Below are positions 12,801 through 24,800 of a stretch of 41,572 nt of DNA, piece after piece. The stretch comes from Candidatus Omnitrophota bacterium (GTDB taxonomy: Bacteria; Omnitrophota; Gorgyraeia; Gygaellales; Profunditerraquicolaceae). Position 1 is the first letter of the stretch. The number at the start of each line of letters is the position of its first letter. Where the stretch lies: contig JAPLLV010000029.1 of assembly GCA_026387405.1 (NCBI GenBank), positions 1 to 41,572 on the forward strand. The letters run 5' to 3'. Position numbers and translations under genes: made by a program. A model generated the notes under the pieces. The model ran no database searches. It saw only the letters and a program-made list of their open reading frames with translations, and was not told the origin of the DNA.

Positions 12801-15800
12801 GCAAAACCAGAATTATATTATTTAGCGGCATCTCCTCTTCGGGAAGCTTACGATACTCCTCAAAGGGAGCATTTAATCTGGCTTTAAAATAAGGATCCTC
12901 CTTTAAACCGTCAATATAGCGCAACAGATCCGCATAATCCGCATTCCTGCCTGGCTCCACGCGGCATCTTGTCTTCTCATTAATATCGGCCAACTCTGCT
13001 ACTATGTGGTCTATCTTGCTATCTATATCTCTCCAGTTTATTTCCCGGGCTTTCACCGGGCGCCCGACTAATACAACTTCTCTTCTCTCGTCTGTGGCTA
13101 TATCGCTTTTATGCACTGCGCGCCGGGCCAGAAATTCATCCGTCCTTACTTCTAAGGAGGGTGTAGCATTGGTGTGGTTTCCCGGAAAAACCCTCTTCCT
13201 TTGTTCAAGGGTAAAATAATGCTCTTCGTCCAATTGCACAAGGATAAACTCCGCGGCAAAAACCAGCGGCAGACCCTCCACCATCTCTGCGCAGAAATAC
13301 CAGGTTTCCTGGCTGCCGGTTGCTTGAGGAGCGCGGAAACTAAAAATAGGCCGGACATTTTCCGCCTGTTGCGGCATAATTACAGGGCACTCCTTCCAGC
13401 GGATCTCTCCGGCCTTAGCTGCCAAGGCGCAGTAAGGCTCCCCGACAATAGGCAGGGCCCTTACAGTTGCCACCTTTGCCTGTAAGAGACCGACTATTGC
13501 CTCGCGCCTGCGGCTGAATATCGGGCTGAATTCATCTTCCCCATCAAGGCCGCGAGCTGCCATGAATTGTTGCGCTTGGCAGGCAGCCTGGGCCTGGGTT
13601 TCTCTTTCAAGGCATATCCTGGCCTGGGCGTCCTGTTGGGCAATTCCTAATTGACGCTCTAATTCAGCTCTTCTCTCTGGATGAACAAAAGGAGAATCAT
13701 GTATCTTGATTTCCTCAAGCCTGCGCAGCCACGCATCAGGCGCTCCTGATCCCGCAGCATCATTAATAAGTTTCTGCACGCGGGCTATCTCCTGCGACTC
13801 TATGGCCTGCTCAAGGGCATCTGTGAGCTCCTTGCTTAGATCATTTAACTGCGCGATATTGATAAAGAGAGTTTCATCGATCTTGATTGCCCGCAGCGCC
13901 TGGATCCGGGCATGATGATCTGTTAATTTTCCGGTCTCTGCAATGCACTGCCGCACCCGGGCGATCTCCCGGGCCTCTATTGCATTCGTTGCTTTTTGTC
14001 TGGCAGTGTTTAACGCGGCCTGCAGATCACCCAGCGTTGCCGGGCTAAGACAGGGATTTATCGTAATTGCCGCGAGTTGCTCCAGCGCTGAACGAGGACT
14101 TTTGTCCGTTACTGCTTGAGCCCCGGCAATAGCTACCCTCGCCTGTCTTTCTACTATCCCCGCGGCTTCCTGCCGGGCAGCTTCTATTTTCTTACCCAGA
14201 GAGTCTCTTGCTCTGGGATCGCTAATACATACGGCAGAGATCCCGCAAAGGGCGGCAAGTTTTTGCCCTGGTTTTAATCCCAGGGAATTTTTATAGGCGC
14301 TCTCCACCTTATCGATAGCCCTGATTTCAGCCTGGGCCAGTTGAATGGTAAATGCTAATTGCGCGCTTAAAGCAGTGTTTAGTAACGGGGAAAGAGTCGA
14401 AGCTTGTTGCCCGCCAAGAGGAAAAGATTTTTCTCTTAGCGCGCAAAGCGCCTTGGACCTTGGCCCTAGCTTCATCCCTGAAGCTTCTTGCATCGCCGTT
14501 TCTATGCGCGCAACCTCTTGCCCTTCTGCGCGCCGGAAGGCCTGCCGGTTTGTTTTTTCCGCCTCTTGTAACTTAGGCTGCTGGGCCTCAATATCAACAA
14601 TCTCTTTTTTCATCAGCACAACCTGCTGCGTTTTACTAGTAATGTCAGATATACTGGCTGCTTCTGCCTGAAGATGCGCCTGTCTTAACTCAAACACAGC
14701 AAGGGCTTCCCGGAGAATTCTCAACTCGGCGCTGAATGCCTCTTGACCTGAGTATTGACCACTCAACCTCTGCGCCGTTGCTATCAATCCCGCAGGTGGG
14801 GTTACCTCTTGCGCAGTAGCGGTATCCAGGAGCTTTAGCGCTATATCTATCAGTTCTTCCCTGGGCTGATCCCTGGCGGCCTCTTCCTGCTTTTGCCTCA
14901 GGCGCCCTAAAGCTGTTTCTGACTCCTGCCGGAGTTGTGCTTTGAGGCCTGCCGCAGCCTGCCTCAATTGATCTCGCGCCCCCTGCAAATCATCCTGCCG
15001 GCAGCCAGCTTTCTGCAGCTGCTCCTCTTCCCGGGCCCGGGACAGCCTTTCCGCTTGCAGATTCAACTCTGCGATTTTTTCCAACGCTGATTTTTGCTGC
15101 CCTGCCAAGGCAGACGCCAGGGGATGAAGGTCTTTCTCGGAGCCATTACCTGCGCCATTTACCATAAATTGCTTAAAATAATCGCGATGGAATGCTATAG
15201 GTATGCCGCAGACTATCGCCTTAGGGTCAATTTGCTCCGTCAGTATCTTTGATGCCTGCTCATAACTCACAGGCCCTTCTGCCATCACCTCTAACGCATG
15301 CACATAGCTGCTCAATGCCAGGATACTCTGGTCTTCAGTAAATAAAATTCCAGCTTCGCTGATAATTTTTTTTGCTTGTGCCAGATCAGCCAAGCCCAGG
15401 GCTGATCGATAGATCAATAACTCCGTCAAAGCAATATACGCGTAAGGAAATTGCTGGATACATTCCTGGACGCCTCCGGAATCGCTCAAGATCGCCAATA
15501 CCCTTTCTCCCTGGTCATCCTCGGCAATGACGTGGATAGTGGAAGGGTGGCGCTGCAGAAAGCCCATTAACATACCCCGACCATTATCGGGATCAAGGGA
15601 AAGGTTTATCTTTACGAAAATCGCTCCGGTAAAGGCATCGCTAAAAACATCTTCTATATACTTCTGTTCAACGATTATTCTCTGGGCAGTCTCGGCATCA
15701 CCGGCCCTATAATAGGCATTGGCCAGGCGGCCCAGCCAGAAAAGGTTTTGTATGAAGACTTGTTTTTCTTTATCTTTCTTCTTTTGTGCGAGAATTTGCT

Positions 15801-18800
15801 GCACATCGCTCCGGCAGGATTCCAGCAAAGTAATGCCTTCAGGATTTCCCCGTTTGATCAACCTTTCCGCACGGTTGATCCTATCAATGACTGTGCGCAC
15901 TGCAGGCTGCGCCTGATTTAATCTTTGCGTTTCAAATTCTTTTCTGCATCCACAAATATATTTTTCTACTGTGCAAACGCCTGCCTTAGGACCATTTCCC
16001 GCGGAGGATGCGGATACTTCTGTTTGTATCGCTGACTGCGTTTCTCTCTCTATCCCGGCTAAAGTGTCCTGAATAGCGGAGATTAAAAGCGCGGCGAGAG
16101 TAACCTGGCCCGCGGAAGCAACGGCAAGCAGATCATCTAACTGGATAGCGCAAAGCATGCGCAGTCTCTCTGTTGCAGGCGCTTGCGCGCTATCTGCAAT
16201 CGCCTGGCGCACGCGCAGGACCTCCTGCTCTTGCTTGTTGAGCCGTTCGGCAGCTTCCGCCTCAAGCTGGACGCGCTTTGCAGCCAACTCTGCTGCGGCA
16301 AGGGCATCCTGGAGTATTTGCACCTCGGGGATGAATGCCTCTTGGCCTGCGTATTGACCGCTCAACCTTTGAGTAGTTATTCTTAATTCCGCAAGCGGGG
16401 TTACCTCTTGCGCAGTAGCGATATCCAGAAGCTTTAGCGCTGTATATATCAATTCTTCCCTGGCCTGATTAGCGCTGACCAGCTCTGCCTGTTCTTGTCT
16501 CAAAGCTTCGCTGGCTGCCTGCAGAGACTGGCTTACTCTTGCCCTTAATTCTTCTGCGGCCTGCCTTTGTTGAGACACTAAAACAAGTTCAGCCGCCTTT
16601 TGCTCTTTCCGGGCAGCCTCTTCTTTTTGCTGCTGCTGCAAGGTCTGGGTTTGGGTTTTCAACTGGGTATTCAGCTCTTCTAATCTGCACAACGCGGCTT
16701 GCCTTTGGCCGGCAGCAGCCTGCACCTGGGGATTGGTATCTTTCAGGAATGCATCCAACCTGGAAGGATCATTAATCCTATTTATTCTTTCGATAACCTG
16801 TTCTACTCGTCCAGATTCCTTGCCTGCCAGCTCTTTGGCTTTTGTGCCGGCTTCAGACACAAGACAGACAAGCTTACTGCCATTGCCTGCGGGCAAACTA
16901 ACTAATCCTAAGGCTGCCAGGCTGCTAAAATCTATATCCGGCGCAAAAAGCCTCTGTAAATTCTCCCAGGCCATAAGCTCCAACTCCAGGTTCAGGCCTT
17001 TTACCCATCTTAGCGCCAGCTCTGCCCTATTCTTAAACCAGGCATTATAAGCTCCCGGTTGCTTATCCTTTAATGGAGCAGGCGGTAGTGTTCTAAAATA
17101 TTGCATCAGCTCCTCCAGGCTTCCCGAAGGCAACGCCTGCAACACAGCTAATAACGCAGCATTAATCTCCCGCGTGGGATGGCGCTCGATAAGGCCTAAA
17201 TTATTCAGCATCGTAAAAAAGTTATAACCTAGCAATTTATCGCGCCTGGTAGCAATAAGCTCATGGGGAATTTTTTGCTCCGCAGGCCATTCTCTGATCA
17301 GGGTTTCCTCGGGAAACAGATTTGCTGCGGCTGAAGGATCTTCTACGCACTTGCCGGTTTTTATAGGGCACCGCTCTTGGGCGCCCAGGAAAACCGGGAT
17401 AGTAAGAATAAAAACGCGGCTGCCGCCTGAATCGGATCCAAGCAGCGCGGGTAATTGTTCTTCAAACACCTGCCTAATGCGCGCCTGTTCAACCCGCTTG
17501 AGGGCCTGAAGGGCAATTGCGGACAACTCCAGGCATTTATCTGACCCGTGCATAAACTCTCTCAAAGCGTCATCCCGGGCAAAACCAGCCCGGCCAAAAT
17601 CCTTGACCATACCTATATTCTGTTGTTCAAAAACCAGCTTAAGGCGTTGATTACCCCGGATCTCCTGGGCAATACAATGCACTAAACCTTTTAAGAAAGG
17701 AGGAGGAGTGAAATTAAGTCCCCGCTCGGTTAATTTGATCTTACTATCAACCATAACGCATAGCTCTTCCCAACTCCTCCCCTGGAATGCGCAAGATAAA
17801 GAATCGGCTGCCTTTAAACGTAAATCAGCTGCGCGATCAAGTTCGGGGTCAGGCTGTAAGTAGGAAGTCTTCATAAGCTGCTGGTGATATGCTTCATCCA
17901 TGCTAAAACAGCCGAACTCAAAAAGCAGATACACATCCCCCTCTCCTTCATCAAGGAAGGCCTGTAACTCGCTGACAATACGCGCTTTATTCGCCGCAAA
18001 ATCAGGAGAGGCCTCTTTGTAAATATGCATTAGCTTCCATTGCGCGGTGAGCCCGGATGATCCCTGGGCAACCCTGGAACACTCCAAAACCGCATTAGCT
18101 ATATTCATAAAAATCTGCCTGGCCTTGGAGGATGGGCTAGAAGGAGATTGCCGGGCCTCATCTAAATCCTCATATAATCTTTTCCTGCTCGCGGAAGGCC
18201 TTGCAAGGCATGCGATGCTAACATCTGCCTGCTGGACATATACAGGATGACCTTTTACATAAAGCTCCCGCCCCATTGCGCATTCGAAATCCTGGTCGTC
18301 TAGCGCCGCATTTTCTACTTGGGCTAAGAAGGCTTGCGCTCTCTGCCAATACCCATCGGTCAAGGAAGCCCGCTCAAGATCCGGCTCGCTCAACAGCCCC
18401 CGCGCAGTTTCCGCCAATTCTAATATCTCCGGCTTTACTTTTTTTACTCCGGGTTTCGGGTGCTGATCCTGAACCGCGCAAATAAAAGGAAAGACCGGCC
18501 AAGCCGCGGTTACTATGGCAGAATGAGCGGAATAAAACTGCGAACCAAGGTAAAATATCCCGTATAAAGCTGCAAAAACGAAGGCTATAAGCACCATTTT
18601 TAGATATCCTGTTCTCCTCAGGCTATCTAAGCACTTTTTAAAAGTTATTAATAAGCTACGCAAAGAGACCTTTATGCTTTGGATTATGCCAGGGTTTACA
18701 CCTATCCCGAAGCTGAAATCGCGCACCCGGCCGAACCCGCCCCTGCCCCTGATAAGGGCCCGGATATTTATATACCTCCGGAAATCTGACCGTTCTAAAT

Positions 18801-21800
18801 CTTTAAAGTTCCCTTGATCAATTAATTCATTCTGCTCGTGATCCACAGAGAATAAAACGGCCTGGATTTCGTGGGCGATTTCTGCGGGAGTGGTATTTTT
18901 AGGCAGGATAACGAAATATGCGTATTTTTTTAGCTGGGGGGCAAAGGGGTTTTGTCTAACGATGATACAGGCGCCAAAAGGCCCATTAGTAACTCCTTCA
19001 TCCCAATTATCCGGGGCGCGCGCGAAATAAACATTGCGCCTTTTAAGAAGTTGATAGATTATTTCCCAGTCTGTTCCCAGATGGCCGGCAGCAAGCTGTA
19101 TGCCTTCTTTTATCTGGCCTTCCCGCCACATCTCCTGCTCTAATATCTTTATGCCGCTAAACTCGCCTTTCATTCTAAAATGCTCCCTTACTTCTTCCCT
19201 TGACCTGCCCCGGGAAGAGGCGTCTTCTATGCCATCCAATCCCAAACATTCTTGCAACATCTGCATACAGCTACTTCCACTTACTAAGCGGTAATAAATA
19301 TCACTCACGCGCCTGGAAAATTCCGGGAATTCAGCATTAAGATCAACGCCCCATTTTGCTTTATCAGCCAAAACCTTTCTTACTGCTTTCACAACTTCCT
19401 CTTTTTCTTTGCTGAACATCCCCAGCAAGCATTCTGCCACGCCCGGAGGCTGATAAGCATCAAGAAACTCGAAATTATATTGCCTCGCCCAGAGTTGCCG
19501 GTTACTTGCCTTAGCGTATACATAATCTTCCCTGGGCCTTGAATGATCGTCCGTCTTGCCTATGTATACTCCGCCATCCCGCTTCTCTACTGCAGTCAAA
19601 TACCTGAATATGGAAGCGACTGCAAAAGCCATAACCCAAGATACCTGGCCATTATTGGCCATAACGGTGGGCAGAAGCCGCTGAAATATCTTTAAGGCGC
19701 TGTTCTGGCCGATAGTAAAGTGCATATGCGGGATGTTGGGATTCCTTAAACGCCTGATCCACTCCGCGTAATATTCTTCTGCCCTCATCCCCTCTATAGG
19801 CATATCGTTGAGTGCCGGAAGGATATCCGAATAGAATAAGGAATTCAGGTACCGCTCAATAATCGGCTCGGCAATACCTTCTCTGGTGAACTTAAAGCCG
19901 CTTAAAGCCGCAACCGGCACCATCGCCGTGTGGGTCGCATTCAGTATGCGCAACTTCCAGGCTTCGTACTTTTTGATCAGGCCTGGCTTGCGGCAAATGA
20001 TCACCGGCCGGCGGCCCTCCACTTCTATCCTGTCCAAAGGAATGGGGAATCTTCCATGGGGATCATCTATACAAAGCCTTATCATGGGAACCGGCTCTGC
20101 CACAATAGGATCCTGCGGCCGCTTAGGAGAATCCACTATCCTGTCAACCATAGTATTATGAAAACTAACCCCCTCATTCAGCCACCGGAGGAATTGCGGA
20201 TCGCTTCCGGCAACATCCAAAACGCCTTCTTTGATTTTATCGCCGTTGTCCGCTGCGATATCTGTGCAGAGAATAGACAAAACTGCCTTGCTGCCGTGAA
20301 TACGAAAATAAGCCTCCAGAAAATCCTTTAGGTCCTTAATCGCCGGGGAGCCCTTAGTTATCCCCTGCTCAGTAACTCCTATGCCGATAACATCGAGTTT
20401 GAGTTTGGCATAATCTAAAAATCTTTGCCGGTCATTTTTGATGGCGAGGCATTCGGCAACACAGTTAACCTCCTGAGTAGTTTCTCTGCCGTCCGGATAC
20501 TTAGTAATTATCCGGTATACTCTGCCGTTCTTATGAAGGTATTCTGCGGTTTCTGTGCCTCGTGGCTGAATAAGCACAACCCTGCCGTTATATAATCCTC
20601 TTTTGCGAAGCTCATCTATCATCCCCACCAGCTCCGCCCTGATAAAACCTCCTGTTCCTATAACCAACACCTTGGGCGTTTTACCCGGCGCTAAGTTAAG
20701 CAAGGATTTCCAGAAGAAAGCCAACCGACGCAATATTTCTATAACCAATGGCAGAATAAAGATTTGCGTAAAGCGCCTGCCATGTTCAATTCCCGCCAGA
20801 TAATCCTTGGGCGTGATCAGGCTGCCTCGCTGCGCTATGAGTTCGTCATAGGTGTAGCGCGGCTTCCCAGCGGGAATGCCGGCTTTATCAAGCGTGGCAT
20901 GCCAAGTGCATCGCCCACTACGAAAGAAACAGATACCCTGGGTAGAGAGAGTAACTCTTTTTCCTTTACTTGCTTCCTCCAGCGCTTCCACAAAGTCATT
21001 GAAGAGGATTTCCTTCCCTCTCTTTAAGGTGCCGGGTTTACGCAGATTAAGCCCGGCATCTTCTAATCTGGCGCGCGCCTGGCTGCGGCTAAGATTATTC
21101 CTTTTAGCCAGCACCTTAATGCCGCAGTTATAGCGCACCATACCGGTGAAGGTTAGTTTTGCTTCTCCAAACCACTTCGCCTCAGTATCCCTCTTCATTG
21201 CCTCATAGTCTGTTTCTATTCCCAGAATCCGTAAGAGATGGTCCACGTTGGTCTTCACTGACATCGGCATTCCGGTAAAGGCGCGCACTCGGGGGTTTTG
21301 CTTGCGCACCAGGTTCAGGAATTGCGAACGGCCGATATCAACTACTATGGCATTATCACGGATATTTCCCAAAACATGGGCATATCCAGTCAGGCTGTTA
21401 TTGTCAGTAGCGTTAATAATCAGATCGGCAACAGAGAAATACGCGGCTGTTGCGTTTTTGTCCCGCAGGTTTGATATTTTAGTCTCAAGGTCAACGTCTA
21501 ACTCTTTCAATTTGGCTTCCAGGCTGGCCGCGTTTGCCGCCCTGGCGTCAAAAAACGCGATTTCCATGGGAACTTCGTCCGCCAGGCGCGCGGCAATTGA
21601 CCGGCCTGCCCCGCCGCAGCCAATGAGCAGAATTATTTTTCCCCTTAATATTCTTTCCTGGCCTGTCTCCGCGTCCAATGCCTCGACAAAACCATCTCCG
21701 TCGTTATTGCGGCCTTCAAAATGGCCGTCAGGATATTTCTTCACCTGATTCACTGAACCGATATCTGCGGCAATACCGATTAATTTATCCGTCTTACCGG

Positions 21801-24800
21801 CCCTAAGGATGCCGGCGGCCTCAATTTTATAAGGGGCGGTAACCACAAATCCTTTTATCTGCGGATGTAAGCGTATTGCCTCAATGACACCGGGTAAGGC
21901 TTTTCTATTTTTCACCGCGTATGAAACCACCGCGGCGTCACACCCCATCCGCCTGAAGGCGGGCATAAACCATTCATGTATATTCAGGTATTTCCCTCCT
22001 AAAAGCACGATGACTTGAGTTTCAGGCATGAGCTTGACTCTTTTCTGTATGGCCTCATCCAAAAGCAAGACTTGCTCAGCGTCTTTTGCTTGCTCGGATA
22101 ACTTACGAGATAAAGCTGGGTTATTATGGAAACTAATTGTTATTAGCTTCTCTAATCTTTCCCTCCTGTTCCGTACTCGTACTATCTTTCTATGCGTAAA
22201 AAGAGCGAGAAGAGCCAGGCTTATTATAATTATTATAAATATCCCCGCTACCGCGCTTGCCCGTGAGAACGCGCAGGTCAGAAGCGCAAGCGGCAGGATA
22301 ATCAATTTGGCTGCCTTGCGCAAGGCTATCCGCGATGCGTTTTCTTCAGGAAAAGAAGATATCTGGCCCGCTCCGGAAACGGTTTCTCGATAAGAATCCG
22401 CTGTTCTTACGGCGCCGCCGGCAACCTTATCCAGGCTATCTGCCCTAATATCCAATATCTTTTCAGCCCAGGTAATGTTACGCTGCTCCATTTCTTCTTT
22501 TGAAACCGCATGCCACTGACGCAACCCGGTCTTATAGGCAAAGATTTTTTCGCTCGCGCTTGCAAATTCAGTGGCACGCAAGATTACTTGCAGGGGGCCT
22601 ACTAAAATTGACCTGCCGGAGATAATTTCTTGCTTTCCATCTTGGCTATGAAGCCTTTGACGTAATACAGACTTCAGCGGGAGCGGGCCAAAAAGCCGGA
22701 AGAAACAATTGATCGCATAAGGTAACGCCCACAGGGTTTCTTCCGGAGCAAAGGCATCATCTCCTGCGCTAACAAATTCTCCTACGGTGATTATATAAGT
22801 ATGTGGACTCTGTTCTTTAATAGCGGTGGTTAATTTCCGACCATCTAATTGCAACCCGGAATCTGTGATCACAATATCAAAACCTCCCGGCTCTTTGCAG
22901 AATAACTCCCAAGCCTTGTCAGCATTGGGTGCGGTTTTTATCTTGAGTGCTGCGTCCTGCATCTTCAATGCTCTTGCAAATATGCCGGCGCGCGTTTTCT
23001 GGCTTAGCGCTATCAATATTTTTTCTGGTTCTCCGGCAAGATAAATGCCATACTTTTCCGGATTACTTAACACTTCCTGCCAGGACCGGCTGCATTCAGG
23101 ACAGCTTTTTAAATAAGCATAGATAAATTCGTGGTCTTCTTTTTCGCTGGGCCTTTTGTCTTCAGGCATCCTCAAGGAGAGTAAATGGCAGAGCTCATCT
23201 AAACAGGTCAGGAAAATAAGCCTCTGCCAATCCGGATCTTCGGGCGGCGCCCGGGTTAAGGCCGCATAGCGGAAATTAATGGTTTTATCATTTAGAGTGC
23301 GGGCTAATTTATCTTCTTTTACGGTAATACTAACGAGGTTTAAGTTAAACACATCTCCCATATACTTGGTAAAATCATCAGGACGCTTTTCCTTTAATTT
23401 TCTCAAGGCATTTTCTAAGTTTACCACAAATGCCTCGGCGCGGCCTTCTGACTGGGGAACAGGCATTAGTTGGCGGCGATCCTGGGTTTTTCTTCCGGAA
23501 AGCCATTGATAGATATTATTCCTTAAGTCATTCCTGTTGGTTATCCGAGCTTCTGAATCAAATTCTACCGTGAGCATTGGCGGCTTACTTAACCCTGACT
23601 CATCCTCTCTTTTTTCCGCATTAAATAAAGAGTTGCGGGTGCTATCAGTAACGTCCGGCAAAGGTCCCGCAGGCGCTGGCTCACGCTTTTTAAACAACGG
23701 GCCGTAAACATCATTTGTATGTCTACGCTCCATAGCCTTGGCAGTAACTTTCTTACTGGCAAGGTAAGACTTGAGCATAAGGTTTTTCCACTCTTGCGCA
23801 TTACCATAAAATATGGAAGATAACACCCCTAACTTCTCAAGGATATCTAACGGGCCTTGCTTAAAGAACTTGTCTCTGTCTACCTCTTTCCTGCCATCAA
23901 CCTCCTTCAGATACGGCCCAAACAATAAGCTGATTCCCTGATCGGTCTTGACCTCCCCATACCAATCCTTAGGACCGGCGCCATTAAGCGCGATGTTGAT
24001 CCCGCCGCCCCTGCCTGTCCTCTGGTCGGAGGTCCCGCAGGCTTCACCCAGCGGCAATGGACAGTTAACACAGATATCCGCGGCAATTGCCTGCATCTTT
24101 AATACCCGCGGCTCAAAATGTTCGATATAGACAAACCTGCCTTGCAATCCCGGTTTTTTGGCCCATTCTTTAAATCGTTCCGCCCAATATTTTCCGTCAT
24201 CATCCACGATAGGCCCGCCGGTTACTACCTGCATACCCAGTCCGCATATCTCCTCCCGCTTAGTAGGAAACAGGATTTTCTGGATCGCTATCGCCAGGTC
24301 ACACACCCCGTTACGGTAACCATTATCCTTGATCTCCGGTATATCCTGTTCCCACAAGTTCCACAACTCGTCTATAGTAAATTTTTTATCGCGGTCGGCG
24401 CAGATTATACGCACTATAAAGCGCAACATAGGATATATGCTCTTATATTCAATAAACCTGCGCACCAGCCAGGCAGTAGGCCTGCTGGGCTCAAGGGTAA
24501 CGCCCGTACGATGCCTGATCTCTTTATAAACTTCGAGCTTATTTTCCTCATGGATATCCCAAAGCTCTTTGGCGGTAGGCTCTTTCTTCTGCCTCTCCAT
24601 GACCAATAATTTATCGCTTACCCAGTAATCCCCCGAGCCATTGAGCACGGCGATCACCTCTTTATCAAAATCACTGCCATAAACCCTTTTAAAGAGCTTG
24701 GCTGTTTCTTGCGCGTGTTCTTGGCTCACGCCGTTAATTACATCCGCCAGTTTCATTGCCGCCTTACAGAAATCAATCAAGAAATTATCCCGGATAAAAT

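Larger units (their letters stand above)
13560..16925 (-). other. Long coiled-coil / helical stalk with TPR-like insert
   Basis: About 1,100 residues dominated by Gln, Glu, Ala, Leu and Arg with heptad-like patterning (LKTQTQTLQQQQKEEAARKE, AERLSRAREEEQL). A more globular part lies near 15.9-15.2 kb (VFIQNLFWLGRLANAYYRAG, AYIALTELLIYRSALGLADL), suggesting TPR-type repeats. A segment is duplicated inside the region (see repeats). Likely a rod. Confidence 0.75.

Noticed and set aside
22200-22345. Lipoprotein signal (LALLTC) in the hairpin near 22.3 kb
   Set aside because: The residue before Cys is Thr and the position is internal with a second membrane helix following; it does not fit a lipobox.
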